From positions 1-37,333 of the forward strand of contig NZ_JADEWG010000060.1 in NCBI RefSeq assembly GCF_015207735.1: a stretch of DNA of 37,333 nt, written 5' to 3'. This DNA comes from [Phormidium] sp. LEGE 05292 (GTDB taxonomy: Bacteria; Cyanobacteriota; Cyanobacteriia; Cyanobacteriales; Aerosakkonemataceae). The notes under the pieces were generated by a model. The model was given only the letters and a program-made list of their open reading frames with translations. It had not been told where the DNA came from and searched no databases. Position 1 is the first letter of the stretch, and each line of letters opens with the position of its first letter. Of the stretch, positions 19,907-29,056 are shown piece after piece. The position numbers and the translations under genes are program-made.

Positions 19907-20665
19907 ATGACAAATGACAAATTTCGTTTAATTCCGCTGCTGGAGGCTTCAGGTAAGGTGCAAATGGCGATCGATGAGTGGCTATTGGAACAGCATCGAC
20001 TGGGTTTACATCCTCCAGCTTTACGTTTTTATACTTGGTCGCCAGCGGCAATTTCTTTAGGATATCATCAGCGGCGTTGGCCTGATTTTTGGGAAAATTT
20101 AAGTTGGGAAAATACTAAAATAGATTTGGTGCGTCGTCCTACTGGAGGCAGGGCGGTTTTACATCAAGGTGATTTAACTTATGCTGTAATTACTTCAGGA
20201 ATTAGTGGGAGTCGGATGCAAGTTTACCAAAAGTTATGCGAGTTTTTGATTGTGGGTTGGCGATCGCTCGGCGTAAACTTACACTATGGTACAGCTGGGC
20301 GCGGTTATATCCACAATCCTAATTGTTTTGCTACGGCTACAGGTGCAGATTTATTATTAGATAATGGTTCTAAACTGATTGGTAGTGCTCAGGTTTATCG
20401 AGATGGTGCTATTTTGCAACATGGTTCTATGCTCTTGCAACCCGATCGATCTCTCTTCTCTCAAGTTTTTCCTGAAAGTGCACCACCCACCATTAATTTA
20501 CCTATCAACCAGCCGGGAAAAAGCCTAATTTCATGTCTAATACAAGCCCTAATTACAGCCGCAGAAACTTGCTTTAATACTCAATTATTATTGCACCCTT
20601 TATCTGACTTAGAATGGCAATCCATTTACACTCAATTAGATAGAGATTCTCTTGCCAGTAACTAA
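19907..20665 (+). CDS. Lipoate-protein ligase A / LipM-type acyltransferase family protein
   Basis: The protein has 252 residues with the biotin/lipoate ligase fold. The substrate loop RRPTGGRAVLH is at residues 76-86 and the lysine motif GSKLIGSAQVY has K156. Cysteine 140 in NCF matches the position of the catalytic cysteine in octanoyltransferases of the LipM type, so it may transfer octanoate rather than ligate free lipoate. Either way it should act on lipoylated enzymes such as pyruvate dehydrogenase or the glycine cleavage H protein. The start ATG is at 19907. Confidence 0.88.
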   Translation: MTNDKFRLIPLLEASGKVQMAIDEWLLEQHRLGLHPPALRFYTWSPAAISLGYHQRRWPDFWENLSWENTKIDLVRRPTGGRAVLHQGDLTYAVITSGISGSRMQVYQKLCEFLIVGWRSLGVNLHYGTAGRGYIHNPNCFATATGADLLLDNGSKLIGSAQVYRDGAILQHGSMLLQPDRSLFSQVFPESAPPTINLPINQPGKSLISCLIQALITAAETCFNTQLLLHPLSDLEWQSIYTQLDRDSLASN

Positions 20666-20680
20666 GAATTATAATTAAGA

Positions 20681-21172
20681 TTAATCAGTTGGCGAATTTC
20701 TGTTTACTTGAATTTCACCATTTTCTTCCTCTGACGGCACTACATATTTTTGGCATTCAACAGTAGAACCTCTGTATGTAAGCTGGAAAGTTTGGGGGAT
20801 TGCAGGTTCTTCAGAAAGATGATTTTTCCACACTTGACCTCGATATTTCCCTTCTAAATCAGCGTCGGCAATTTCGATATTATTTGGATTAGAAGAGTTA
20901 AGTTCGTAATTACTACCGCGATAAAGTAAAGATGGTTTTTGGTCGATTTCTATCTCTGTTATTGTTTGATTTGGCTGCCGCAATTTTAATGTTGAAATTG
21001 CTGCAATTACTAATAGTAACAGTTGAATTTGCCAAGGTGCTAATATCAAACTTAAAAGTAAGCCTATCACAATGACTATACCCGACAAATAAGCTATTTC
21101 ATCGGCTGACTTTTTGAAAAAATAGGTCGCGACAAAAACAATAGTCAATGGAATCATGAAAGAGAAGTTCAC
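20681..21172 (-). CDS. Membrane protein with DUF4278-like motifs
   Basis: This 163-residue protein has two N-terminal hydrophobic regions (FMIPLTIVFVATYFF and about 28-62). A soluble tail follows with two copies of a motif seen in DUF4278 proteins: LLYRGSNYEL and LTYRGSTVEC. DUF4278 is a short cyanobacterial domain with an LxYRGxxY core of unknown function. The gene is convergent with the lipoate ligase-family gene, with only 15 bases between the stops. Confidence 0.78.
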   Translation of the reverse strand: MNFSFMIPLTIVFVATYFFKKSADEIAYLSGIVIVIGLLLSLILAPWQIQLLLLVIAAISTLKLRQPNQTITEIEIDQKPSLLYRGSNYELNSSNPNNIEIADADLEGKYRGQVWKNHLSEEPAIPQTFQLTYRGSTVECQKYVVPSEEENGEIQVNRNSPTD

Positions 21173-21434
21173 AGCTTTTACCTCTCGAATAAATCAACTC
21201 AAGCTTATCAACATATTCGTGTCTTAAACTCCTAATCCTACTATTATAACTCTCTACAATCCAGAAATTAAACCATATTATTAAGCTTTCTTGACAAATT
21301 TTAACTCTTAGTTGGATTTGTCAATATTTGGCAATTTTAACGATAATGTCACTTATTGTTAAATGATTAAATTTTAAAATTTGCAGCTTGAGACTAAGAG
21401 TGAAAAATCATCTTTCCCAGTCCTCAGTCCCGAA

Positions 21435-22670
21435 TTATTTGTCCCCTGATTGACTATTTTCTATTAATTGAGACTCTGATGCTTGTTGAGCAAGTGCAGC
21501 GATTTGCAAGCCTGGAGGATAGCTACCTTCTTCTTTAATTCGCTTAATTTGTGCTTCGGGAATCGTTACATTGAGCTTTTTAGCTAAAGCTCGGACGATA
21601 TCACCTCGATCGATTAATCCTGCCACAGCACCAGCGGGAGAAAGTACAGTAATTCTAGGTAAATTCTCAGTTTCTAGGCGGTTAATTACATCTACTAAAG
21701 GAGTCTTCTCTTCTACATGATGAATCTCTGGCAAAGGTTTAACTATGCTATGAATTGTTTGGATTTCCCACTGACTTCTTTCAATCGATCGCAAATCATC
21801 AATGGAAACTAAACCGCGATATCGACCATCAGATGCAGCAAAATAAACTTCTTCTTGATTGGCATTTAACAAATAATCATCCGCAAATTGGCGTAAAGTC
21901 ATATTTGCATCAATGACTCGAAACTCTTTAGTCATTGCATCAGCAGCTATTAACTGTAATAAAGTTTGCTGTACGCTGGTAACTCGATCGTAAGTGTTAG
22001 CATTTCGCAAAATAAACCAACTAAGTAGAGAAATCCATAATAAACCAGGCACCCACAAACTAGAGATTATGCCACTAATTATTCCTGCCCAACCAATTAA
22101 TTTTCCGGTTTGAGCTGCCCAATGAATAGCTTTAAAACGATCGCCTGTCACCTTCCATACAGCAGCTTTTAAAATTTGTCCTCCATCTAAAGGTAATCCC
22201 GGAATTAAATTAAACAAAGCCAAAACTAAATTGATTTCTGCTAAACGTTTGACTAGCACAATAACAGGACTAAACTCGGAAAATGGCAAAGCGATGCTAG
22301 TTAGTATGATAAACAAAATGAAACTAACTGTTGGGCCTGCGATCGCCACTTGAAAAGACAAGCCTGGTGTTTTTGATTCGCGATCGATCGCCGCAATCCC
22401 ACCAAACAAAAATAAAGTGATAGAGCTAACTTTAATCCCTTGCGATCGAGCAACTAAACTATGACCTAACTCATGCAATAACACCGATATAAACAGCAAT
22501 AATGCCATAAAAAACCCTATTAACCAAGCTGTTTCCGAAGACCAACCCGGATAATCTTGCTGTAAATTAATTCCATTGGCAAAACTGAAAAAACCTAAAA
22601 TAATCAGCCACGATGGGTCGATGTATAATGGGATACCGAATATAGACCCGATTCGCCAGCCTGATTGCAT
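21435..22670 (-). CDS. Site-2 protease (M50 family) with CBS domains
   Basis: This is an integral membrane zinc protease of 411 residues. The active-site HELGH is at residues 66-70 within a membrane segment, and the second zinc motif GLPLDGG has D162. After the last membrane segment (near 190-220), two CBS domains occupy about 240-375 (AADAMTKEFRVIDANMTLRQFADDY and PLVDVINRLETENLPRITVL). Such rhomboid-like or S2P proteases cut membrane proteins, and CBS domains usually sense adenylate nucleotides. The substrate is unknown. It lies downstream of the two psaK genes on the same strand. Confidence 0.94.
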   Translation of the reverse strand: MQSGWRIGSIFGIPLYIDPSWLIILGFFSFANGINLQQDYPGWSSETAWLIGFFMALLLFISVLLHELGHSLVARSQGIKVSSITLFLFGGIAAIDRESKTPGLSFQVAIAGPTVSFILFIILTSIALPFSEFSPVIVLVKRLAEINLVLALFNLIPGLPLDGGQILKAAVWKVTGDRFKAIHWAAQTGKLIGWAGIISGIISSLWVPGLLWISLLSWFILRNANTYDRVTSVQQTLLQLIAADAMTKEFRVIDANMTLRQFADDYLLNANQEEVYFAASDGRYRGLVSIDDLRSIERSQWEIQTIHSIVKPLPEIHHVEEKTPLVDVINRLETENLPRITVLSPAGAVAGLIDRGDIVRALAKKLNVTIPEAQIKRIKEEGSYPPGLQIAALAQQASESQLIENSQSGDK

Positions 22671-22771
22671 AAAAAACTTCCTTTAACTTTCTCTACTTTA
22701 AATTTAAATTACTATTTAATTTTATGGCGTTCCCCTACTTAAGGTGATAAATATCTTCAGACGAAATGCTC

Positions 22772-22804
22772 AGATCCCCGACTTCTTTAAGAAGTCGGGG
22801 ATCT
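22772..22804. repeat. Perfect palindromic repeat AGATCCCCGACTTC
   Basis: AGATCCCCGACTTC at 22772-22785 and its exact complement at 22791-22804 flank a five-base loop, giving a 14-bp stem. This palindrome type is widely dispersed in cyanobacterial genomes as I recall. It lies 17 bases after the leftward psaK stop and may end its transcript, though no T-run follows. Confidence 0.9.
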
Positions 22805-22820
22805 AGAAATCAGACTCGAT

Positions 22821-23078
22821 TTATAGGACTCCAGAGTTAGTTAGTCCCAAAATTACGCCAGCGCCTATAATGTGACCAAAGCAAGCACCAGCGATCAATT
22901 GTGGTAAACCAAAGCCAGGTACAGGCGAAGCTGGTTTACTACCCCGATCTTGAGTCGCATAGCGAACAATTACAAGTGCCAGAATATTGCAAAGAATCAT
23001 CACTACTCCTACCTGTAAAGACCAATTTTCGGAGCGGACATTCAGGACTTGTGCGGCTAATAAAATTGAGTTAATCAA
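22821..23078 (-). CDS. psaK: PsaK, photosystem I subunit X, second copy of a pair
   Basis: PsaK is a two-helix photosystem I subunit at the edge of the trimer. It takes part in energy transfer from phycobilisomes. This copy has 85 residues with two hydrophobic segments (VGVVMILCNILALVIVRYA and LIAGACFGHIIGAGVILGL). The typical C-terminal FGHIIGAGVILGLxNSGVL is present. AGGAGAAAG precedes the ATG, and a perfect -10 TATAAT lies at 23115-23120 on the minus strand, so it has its own promoter. The paralogue 252 bases upstream shares the same ends but differs in the loop (QDRGSKPASPVPGFG here). Confidence 0.96.
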   Translation of the reverse strand: MINSILLAAQVLNVRSENWSLQVGVVMILCNILALVIVRYATQDRGSKPASPVPGFGLPQLIAGACFGHIIGAGVILGLTNSGVL

Positions 23079-23114
23079 AATTCTTTCTCCTGTTTCGAGA
23101 AAATCAATAGATGG

Positions 23115-23120
23115 ATTATA
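23115..23120 (-). promoter_or_regulatory. -10 element of the second psaK
   Basis: The minus strand reads TATAAT here, 36 bases before the ATG at 23078. No clear -35 is visible, as is common in cyanobacteria. Confidence 0.55.
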
Positions 23121-23329
23121 AGACGGAGAGTTAGCACTTTGATGAAGAATTCAGAAAACAGAAGATAAGAGCGTGGAGAAAAATAACTTCTGCTATCCTT
23201 GATTTCATGTTCCTGACTTGATTAAAGGGTTAGCTACCCAAGCCGGGGCAAAGTAGCAGAAATATCAGTTTCCTGTTCCCTGTTCCCTTCCCTCATCAAA
23301 TATGTCCCAATTGTTTACTGATAAACTGA

Positions 23330-23605
23330 TTAAAGGACACCTGCATTGCCCAAACCTAAAATTACCCCAGCCCCCAGGATATGACCAAAACTCATGGTTG
23401 CCAGCAGTTCAGCCAAAGTAAAATTACGGAATAGTGCGGGTTTAGAAACTGGAAGATCTGGGCTTTGTCCGGGATTTTTAATCGCAAAGCGACCAATGGC
23501 AATGGCTAGCAAGTTGCAGAAAATCATGACTGCACCTACAGCAGGACTCCAACTAGCTGTGGTGGGGGCAGTATACTCAACTCCTAGTAAAATTGAGTGA
23601 ATCAA
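23330..23605 (-). CDS. psaK: PsaK, photosystem I subunit X, first copy of a pair
   Basis: This copy has 91 residues. Its two membrane segments are VGAVMIFCNLLAIAIGRFA and LLATMSFGHILGAGVILGL, with the family end LGNAGVL. The loop between helices is longer than in the neighbouring copy (KNPGQSPDLPVSKPALFRN). Cyanobacteria often keep two or more psaK genes, one of them used in high light; the sequence does not say which is which here. A -10 TATAAT on the minus strand lies at 23637-23642, so each psaK appears to have its own promoter. Confidence 0.96.
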   Translation of the reverse strand: MIHSILLGVEYTAPTTASWSPAVGAVMIFCNLLAIAIGRFAIKNPGQSPDLPVSKPALFRNFTLAELLATMSFGHILGAGVILGLGNAGVL

Positions 23606-23636
23606 GATGCGTCTCCATTACAGAACTTCATCAAGA

Positions 23637-23642
23637 ATTATA
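23637..23642 (-). promoter_or_regulatory. -10 element of the first psaK
   Basis: The minus strand reads TATAAT, 31 bases before the ATG at 23605. I looked for HLR1-type direct repeats used by RpaB and saw none that I would defend. Confidence 0.55.
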
Positions 23643-23739
23643 AAAAGCTCTTATCCAAAAACCTCTTTTTGTTTTAAGAGTTAACATAATCGCAAAATTT
23701 TGATACAAATCTAGACAATTTCTCAAGGTTAAAGAAGAT

Positions 23740-24396
23740 ATGCGGGTGAAGATTTGCGGGATTACTAAACTAGAACAAGGGAATGCGATCGCTCAAATGG
23801 GAGCAACAGCTTTAGGATTTATCTGTGTCGCTTCCTCTCCCCGCTATGTTAGTGCGGGAAAAATTTCCGCCATCATCCAAAGACTTTCCCAGGAAGTTGA
23901 CTGCATTGGTGTATTTGCAAATACCACTATTGCAGAAATTTGTCAAACTGTAACCGCCACAGATTTAAGCGGCGTTCAGTTACACGGTAACGAATCTCCC
24001 GAATTTTGCCAACAGTTACGCCAGTACTTACCAGAAATAGAAATTATCAAAGCTTTAAGAGTGCGAACCACTGAATGTTTAACTAATTCAGAGATTTATG
24101 CTAATTCTGTAGATATGCTCTTGTTAGATGCTTATCATCCTACTCAATTAGGTGGCACTGGTAAAACTTTAGATTGGACTACACTGCAAGAGTATAAACC
24201 TTGTTTACCTTGGTTACTCGCTGGCGGGTTAACACCAGATAATATTGTCGATGCTTTGAGTTTATTACAACCTGATGGAATTGATTTATCTAGTGGTGTA
24301 GAGCGATCGCCAGGAGAAAAAGACTTAGACAAAGTTGCCCAACTTTTTACAAAATTACGGCAAACAGAACAGCTTTTGTTAAATCAGATAAATTAG
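23740..24396 (+). CDS. trpF: TrpF, phosphoribosylanthranilate isomerase
   Basis: TrpF rearranges N-(5-phosphoribosyl)anthranilate to CdRP in tryptophan synthesis. The 218-residue TIM barrel shows VKICGITK at the N-terminus with the catalytic cysteine 6, [18 protein letters not shown], the aspartate region [21 protein letters not shown], and the phosphate-binding [11 protein letters not shown] and [16 protein letters not shown]. The length is normal. It is divergent from the first psaK. The stop codon overlaps the left end of a dispersed inverted-repeat element. Confidence 0.97.
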   Translation: MRVKICGITKLEQGNAIAQMGATALGFICVASSPRYVSAGKISAIIQRLSQEVDCIGVFANTTIAEICQTVTATDLSGVQLHGNESPEFCQQLRQYLPEIEIIKALRVRTTECLTNSEIYANSVDMLLLDAYHPTQLGGTGKTLDWTTLQEYKPCLPWLLAGGLTPDNIVDALSLLQPDGIDLSSGVERSPGEKDLDKVAQLFTKLRQTEQLLLNQIN

Positions 24397-24462
24397 TTCG
24401 TTGTGAGGACTTCAGTCCTATTTTATCGCTAAATAACATGACTGAAGTCATTACAACGAACT
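24395..24462. repeat. Inverted-repeat element, GTTGTGAnGACTTCAGTC family, copy 3
   Basis: AGTTCGTTGT at 24395-24404 is the exact complement of ACAACGAACT at 24453-24462. Inside are GAGGACTTCAGTCCT and ATGACTGAAGTCAT, each palindromic. This is the best-preserved of three copies in the window, and it begins within the trpF stop codon. Confidence 0.9.
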
Positions 24463-24482
24463 TATGGTTGATTAATTCCGGG

Positions 24483-24531
24483 GAATTTAGATTTGAGATT
24501 AAACAAAAATCAAAATCTCAAATCTAAATTC
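24483..24531. terminator. Hairpin terminator between trpF and folE
   Basis: GAATTTAGATTTGAGATT at 24483-24500 pairs perfectly over 18 bases with 24514-24531. It lies 9 bases after the leftward folE stop and follows trpF from the other side, so it can serve both. The stem is AT-rich and contains the AAATCT heptamer-like motif. Confidence 0.7.
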
Positions 24532-24539
24532 TTAAATTT

Positions 24540-25250
24540 TTAGAAGAATGCAGGTTGGTGACGAATTAAATTGAGAAATTCTTCACGAGTTTTTTGTTCG
24601 TCTTGGAATATTCCTACCATTGCACTAGTAACAGTCCAAGAACCAGGTTTTTGGACACCTCGCATCACCATACACATATGGGTAGCTTCCATAACTACAG
24701 CCACACCTTTTGGTTCTAAAATAGTTTGAATTGCTTCAGCAACTTGGCGAGTTAAACGTTCTTGAACCTGTAAACGGCGAGAATACATTTCCACAATTCT
24801 GGCTAATTTGCTGAGTCCCACAACTTTTTGGTTAGGGATATAAGCAACGTGCGCTCTACCCATGAAAGGTAGCATATGATGTTCGCAAAGGCTAAAGAAG
24901 TTGATATCTCTTACAAGTACCATTTCGTTATGACCTTCATCAAAAATAGCACCGTTTACTAGTTCTTCAAGAGACTGATTGTAACCACTGGTGAGGAAGC
25001 GCATCGCCTCTGCAACTCGCTTGGGAGTTTTCAGCAATCCTTCCCGTTCGGGATCTTCTCCTACTCCCAAAAGCATTGTCCGTACAGCATCCATCATTGC
25101 TTGGTTATCTTCTTCTGATGGAGAGTGTAACTTTGCTTCTCGACCGTTTAAGGTGTTGCGATCGGGCCGAGTTGAGACATTAAGAGTGCTGTTGCTGTTC
25201 AAGGTAAGAGATTGAGATCCGTTAGAACCGTTGGAGGAAGCGATAGTCAT
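24540..25250 (-). CDS. folE: FolE, GTP cyclohydrolase I
   Basis: This enzyme converts GTP to 7,8-dihydroneopterin triphosphate, the first step toward folate and, in cyanobacteria, pterin glycosides. Zinc ligands are visible at C122 and H125 ([12 protein letters not shown]) and C193 ([14 protein letters not shown]), which match C110, H113 and C181 of the E. coli enzyme with a shift of 12. The protein has 236 residues. Residues 1-45 are a Ser- and Asn-rich extension without clear structure. It is the last gene of a leftward run with the SDR and accA genes. Confidence 0.97.
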   Translation of the reverse strand: MTIASSNGSNGSQSLTLNSNSTLNVSTRPDRNTLNGREAKLHSPSEEDNQAMMDAVRTMLLGVGEDPEREGLLKTPKRVAEAMRFLTSGYNQSLEELVNGAIFDEGHNEMVLVRDINFFSLCEHHMLPFMGRAHVAYIPNQKVVGLSKLARIVEMYSRRLQVQERLTRQVAEAIQTILEPKGVAVVMEATHMCMVMRGVQKPGSWTVTSAMVGIFQDEQKTREEFLNLIRHQPAFF

Positions 25251-25330
25251 GATTAGCCTTAAGTTTAGAGAATTAAGTGAAAACGGGAGTAAGTCGCTAG
25301 TACAAGAAGGCAGAAGGGGAGAACGCTTTT

Positions 25331-25398
25331 TAGGGGCGGGTGAGAGTTGTTAATTCTTCTGTTATGATGACAAGATTTTCTTTTCTCAACCGCCCCTA
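25331..25398. repeat. Inverted-repeat element, GGGGCGG family, copy 2
   Basis: TAGGGGCGGGTGAGA on the left pairs with TCTCAACCGCCCCTA on the right with one mismatch. It is a relative of the element at 5199-5264. It lies between the SDR and folE genes. Confidence 0.8.
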
Positions 25399-25441
25399 CA
25401 GTTAGCTGTTTTCCACTGCTTAATAATTTTTGCTGGTTGGA

Positions 25442-26167
25442 CTAGAATGCCCCAGCACTAGGCATCAAGGTTAACTCTTCGATCACAGCTTGTTCTGGTA
25501 GTAGTGCGGTGACAAGAATTGACTGGGCTACTGTTTCTGGGTTGAGCATGGCTGAGCGATCGAAATCAGCATCAACTGTGTCTGTGTCCCAAATTGGTGT
25601 ATTCACTGACCCAGGACAGATTGCACTCACTCTAATCCCGTGACTACGTTCTTCAGCTGCTAAAGTTTTGGAGAGTGCCATCAAGCCAAATTTGCTAACG
25701 CAGTATAAACCCCAACCAGGAAAAACTTGTTGACCTGCTATGGAAACAATGTTGATAATTGTTCCGCTTTGCTGATCGCGCATTTGGGGTAATACACCCT
25801 GAATACACTGAAAGACACTAGTCACATTCAAGTCAATTACCTTTTGCCAGTCAGAAAGCGGGGTGTCCATGATGTTTTTGGTGTACCCCCTGCCAGCATT
25901 GTTGACCAGAATATCGATCGGGCCAAAGTCTGCGGCGATCGCTTGCATTTTTGCTTTTACCTGGTCAACCTCAGCTAAGTCTATGGGATAAGCTTTCGCT
26001 GTCACCCCAGCTTTCGCTGCTTCTTTAACCACCGCTTCTAATTTTTCTTGGGAGCGACTTAATAATCCTACATGAATCCCAGCCTGAGCAAATGCTAAAG
26101 CTGTCGCTTTACCAATGCCACTGCTGGCTCCTGTAATCAATGCGCGTTTTTCGCTGGAAGCACTCAT
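25442..26167 (-). CDS. Short-chain dehydrogenase/reductase (SDR)
   Basis: This is a classical SDR of 241 residues. The nucleotide motif TGASSGIG is at residues 12-19, NNAG at 89-92, and the catalytic residues are S142, Y155 and K159 (YCVSK). The residue after the second strand (LLSRSQEK) suggests NADP(H). The substrate cannot be read directly. Its place between accA and folE recurs near the alkane genes of other cyanobacteria as I recall, which hints at, but does not prove, a role in fatty-acid or aldehyde reduction. Confidence 0.92.
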   Translation of the reverse strand: MSASSEKRALITGASSGIGKATALAFAQAGIHVGLLSRSQEKLEAVVKEAAKAGVTAKAYPIDLAEVDQVKAKMQAIAADFGPIDILVNNAGRGYTKNIMDTPLSDWQKVIDLNVTSVFQCIQGVLPQMRDQQSGTIINIVSIAGQQVFPGWGLYCVSKFGLMALSKTLAAEERSHGIRVSAICPGSVNTPIWDTDTVDADFDRSAMLNPETVAQSILVTALLPEQAVIEELTLMPSAGAF

Positions 26168-26375
26168 GAAGTTGAATTGTCTCGAAATTTGCTTATTTCA
26201 CCCATCGCTTCCGGGCAACTGTCAAAGGGACAAGTTGATATTCCCAAAATTTGTGATGGTGCGCTCATTTTACTTAACCCAACTTAGAGCAAGCTGAGTA
26301 TGAGAGCTTGTGTAAACAAATGTTACGTTTTGATTATACCATTTGCTACAAACTTGAGACTAGTCGGAAAAGATT

Positions 26376-27365
26376 TCAAGCGGACAATTCCATAAATACA
26401 CCTATGCGGCGGAACTTTTGATAACGTAACTCCCGGCGTTCGCTATTGGTCATTTGGGAGAGTTCTGTTAAGTGATGTAAAAGTGCCTGTTTAAGTATAG
26501 TTGCTGTTTTCAGGGGATCGGAGTGAGCACCACCGATCGGTTCTGTGAGTAAATCGTCTAAAATTCCCAGGTTTTTCAAATCTGTGGCAGTAATTTTCAG
26601 GGCTTCGGCGGCTTGGGGAGCTTTAGTAGCATCTTTCCAGAGAATAGAAGCACAAGCTTCGGGACTAGCAACGGTGTAAACTGAGTGTTCAAACATTAAG
26701 AGTCGATCGCCCACGCCAATTCCCAAAGCACCACCCGAACCACCTTCACCGATCACAGTACAAATAATTGGCACATCTAAGCGAAACATTTCTCTTAAAT
26801 TGTAAGCGATCGCTTCTCCTTGACCTAATTGTTCCGCTTCCACACCTGCCCAAGCGCCAGGAGTATCAATAAAAGTAATAATTGGCATCCCGAAGCGATC
26901 GGCGTGTTCCATTAATCGCATAGCTTTGCGATAACCACCAGGGGAAGCCATCCCAAATCGCCGCGCCACATTATCTTTAGTATCTCGACCTTTTTGATGT
27001 CCCAACATCACCACTGGACGACCTGCGATACTACCCACACCGCCCACCAAAGCGGGGTCATCGCTACTATTGCGATCGCCATGTAACTCCATCCATTCAT
27101 CACTAATCGCTTGAATATAATCCAAAGTACTAGGGCGGCGGGGATGACGCGCTAATTGTATCTTTTGGGCAGGAGACAAATTACTAAAAATTTCGTGACG
27201 CAGTTCCAAAGCTCGTGATTCCAGCTGGCGAATCTGATCGGTGACATCAACTCCATTTTCTGTAGCTAGCTCACGAATCTGTTCGATGCGATTTTCTAGC
27301 TCAGCTAAAGGCTTTTCAAAATCTAACAGGTAAGGTTTGCGCTCAGAAGTTACCACGTTGCTCAA
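26376..27365 (-). CDS. accA: AccA, acetyl-CoA carboxylase carboxyltransferase alpha subunit
   Basis: AccA pairs with AccD to transfer the carboxyl group from biotin to acetyl-CoA, the committed step of fatty-acid synthesis. The 329-residue sequence has the N-terminal helical region ([19 protein letters not shown]), then [14 protein letters not shown] and [20 protein letters not shown]. The oxyanion region follows ([41 protein letters not shown]). The length is normal. It supplies the fatty acyl-ACP pool that aar and ado use. Those genes lie 6.8 kb further right on the same strand. Confidence 0.98.
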   Translation of the reverse strand: MSNVVTSERKPYLLDFEKPLAELENRIEQIRELATENGVDVTDQIRQLESRALELRHEIFSNLSPAQKIQLARHPRRPSTLDYIQAISDEWMELHGDRNSSDDPALVGGVGSIAGRPVVMLGHQKGRDTKDNVARRFGMASPGGYRKAMRLMEHADRFGMPIITFIDTPGAWAGVEAEQLGQGEAIAYNLREMFRLDVPIICTVIGEGGSGGALGIGVGDRLLMFEHSVYTVASPEACASILWKDATKAPQAAEALKITATDLKNLGILDDLLTEPIGGAHSDPLKTATILKQALLHHLTELSQMTNSERRELRYQKFRRIGVFMELSA

Positions 27366-27438
27366 CTACTATTAACTCCTTACAGATCCTACCAAAACAA
27401 CAAAAACTATTAACGCAAGTTGCTAGTTATTAAATTGA

Positions 27439-27512
27439 GGTGGGTAGTAGGTAGTAGGTAATGGGTAATGGAATTCCTACTGCCTACTACCCACTACCCA
27501 CTACCTATCACC
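27439..27512. repeat. Imperfect inverted repeat built of GGGTAGT-like heptamers
   Basis: GGTGGGTAGTAGGTAGTAGG on the left is answered by CCTACTACCCACTACCCACT and ACCTATCACC on the right, around a GGAATTCC centre. The arms are themselves degenerate tandem heptamers. It separates the TIR gene (stop at 27536) from the accA start, so it is also the left edge of the accessory block. Confidence 0.85.
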
Positions 27513-27535
27513 ACGTTGGTAAGTAGCAACTTGAG

Positions 27536-29056
27536 TTATTTAGACATTGCGATCAGGTAGAGAATTTTGTCATTGAAGTGAAGGTGTTGCAGTTCATCTG
27601 GAGGAGAAACAAGAGGTGGGCCTTCAATAATCACAGGAATAATTTCCGGGGGCTGTAGTCCATCTTTCCCTTGCCGTTCCAGGGCATATAACACTTCTTT
27701 GAGTACCCAATTGGACTCTTTTGCAGCTGTAGACCAGAACAAGAGGAACAGGTCACACTCATTAATATGACGGTAGAGTTCTTTTTCCCAGCGATCGCCC
27801 GGTTCTAAATTCAGCACATCCTGAAAAACCTCAATTCCAGTCACAGCAAGTCCTTGTACTCGTTTCAAGACTTCCTGACGGTCTTTAGAAGAGTAGGAAA
27901 CGAATGCTTTTCTGTAAATGCGTGCTGCTTCTCCAACAGGTTGAGGTTGGCTGGAATTAGCAGAATTAGAAATAGCGATCGACAGTTTGAATTTCAGATG
28001 ACCAATGGGAACGCTGTTTTGGCTCACTGTAACAGTAGCAATAACAGTCTTTTGAGTCAAATCGGCAGGAACCGTGACTCCAAATTGCACTGAATCAGCT
28101 GTTCCATGCCAAACTAAATTTTGAATGGGGTCATCAACTTTCAGTTTGGGAATGGAGAGAGCAAAGGTCAGTTCGGTTCCTCTGGCGATCGGAATTCCTA
28201 AACTTCTTACTCCTAGCTTTTTAACTTCAGAATCAAATTGTTCAGCCTGTTGTTGGGCAATTTCCGCTTGTTCTGGGAGATGGACAAAGACTTGAACTAA
28301 AAACATATCTCCACAAGCTACAGCCGGGGGACTAAAAACACTACAATCTATCAAGTCTTTGTTAGTAGCAACAGTTTGTGCAGGAGGTTCTTGGACTCGG
28401 TAAACTTGTTCAAGTTGCTCTTGCAGTTGAGTAATATCTTGATAGTTAAAACTTTGAAGCTCTTGATTTGAAAAAATTTTGTTAATTGGTTGCTCAACAG
28501 GATATAAGGGTCTAGTTGTATTGATATCTTCGCCTCTCTCAACGTCTCTACCAATGCCTTTTTCTGCTACATCTGGCTTAGGTAAAGAAACTATTCCCCT
28601 GACAGCACCACTAACTACTGAAGAGTCCAACTCTGAGCTTGTTGACGAACCTATTTTTTCATATATAACTGCTGCTGCATTCTTTAAATTTTCCATTTTT
28701 TGTTCCCAATTTATAACAGGGTAATAATCAAGTAATGGAGAACAAAAATCTGTGAACTGAGAAGCAATTAGGTTAACGGTACTTAAGTTAATTGCAATCA
28801 CCTTTGTTGTCTGTTCTTGTATTTGTGATAATTCCCATATCCTGCAATTAATAGAATCAAAGTAAGCAGAAGTAACTAACATTACAACCACATCGGCGGA
28901 ACTAATTTGTGACTTAAATTCTTCTCTTTGAATGTTTCCTTCCTGATAACAGTAAGTAGTAATAGACTCCCACTGAAGCGAAGTTAAATATTTTAGAAAC
29001 TCATCGAGTAAATCTTGGTCTGAAGAAGTATAAGATATGAATATCTTCGCTTTCAT
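27536..29056 (-). CDS. Protein with two TIR domains flanking a beta-rich middle domain
   Basis: The protein has 506 residues in three parts. TIR domain 1 is residues 1-136 (KIFISYTSSDQDLLDEF, SADVVVMLVTSAYFDS). Its glutamate 75 in CRIWEL fits the catalytic NADase position. A linker of about 90 residues follows. Residues 236-362 form a probable beta sandwich (CSVFSPPAVACGDMFLVQVFVHLPEQ to PIGHLKFKLSI); I recall this module from other bacterial TIR proteins. TIR domain 2 is residues 382-505 (KAFVSYSSKDRQEVLKRVQG, FLLFWSTAAKESNW), with glutamate 454 in VLKEV at the same position. No signal peptide or membrane span is visible. TIR proteins of bacteria often act in antiphage defence or make signalling nucleotides from NAD. 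No effector partner is visible next to it. Confidence 0.9.
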   Translation of the reverse strand: MKAKIFISYTSSDQDLLDEFLKYLTSLQWESITTYCYQEGNIQREEFKSQISSADVVVMLVTSAYFDSINCRIWELSQIQEQTTKVIAINLSTVNLIASQFTDFCSPLLDYYPVINWEQKMENLKNAAAVIYEKIGSSTSSELDSSVVSGAVRGIVSLPKPDVAEKGIGRDVERGEDINTTRPLYPVEQPINKIFSNQELQSFNYQDITQLQEQLEQVYRVQEPPAQTVATNKDLIDCSVFSPPAVACGDMFLVQVFVHLPEQAEIAQQQAEQFDSEVKKLGVRSLGIPIARGTELTFALSIPKLKVDDPIQNLVWHGTADSVQFGVTVPADLTQKTVIATVTVSQNSVPIGHLKFKLSIAISNSANSSQPQPVGEAARIYRKAFVSYSSKDRQEVLKRVQGLAVTGIEVFQDVLNLEPGDRWEKELYRHINECDLFLLFWSTAAKESNWVLKEVLYALERQGKDGLQPPEIIPVIIEGPPLVSPPDELQHLHFNDKILYLIAMSK

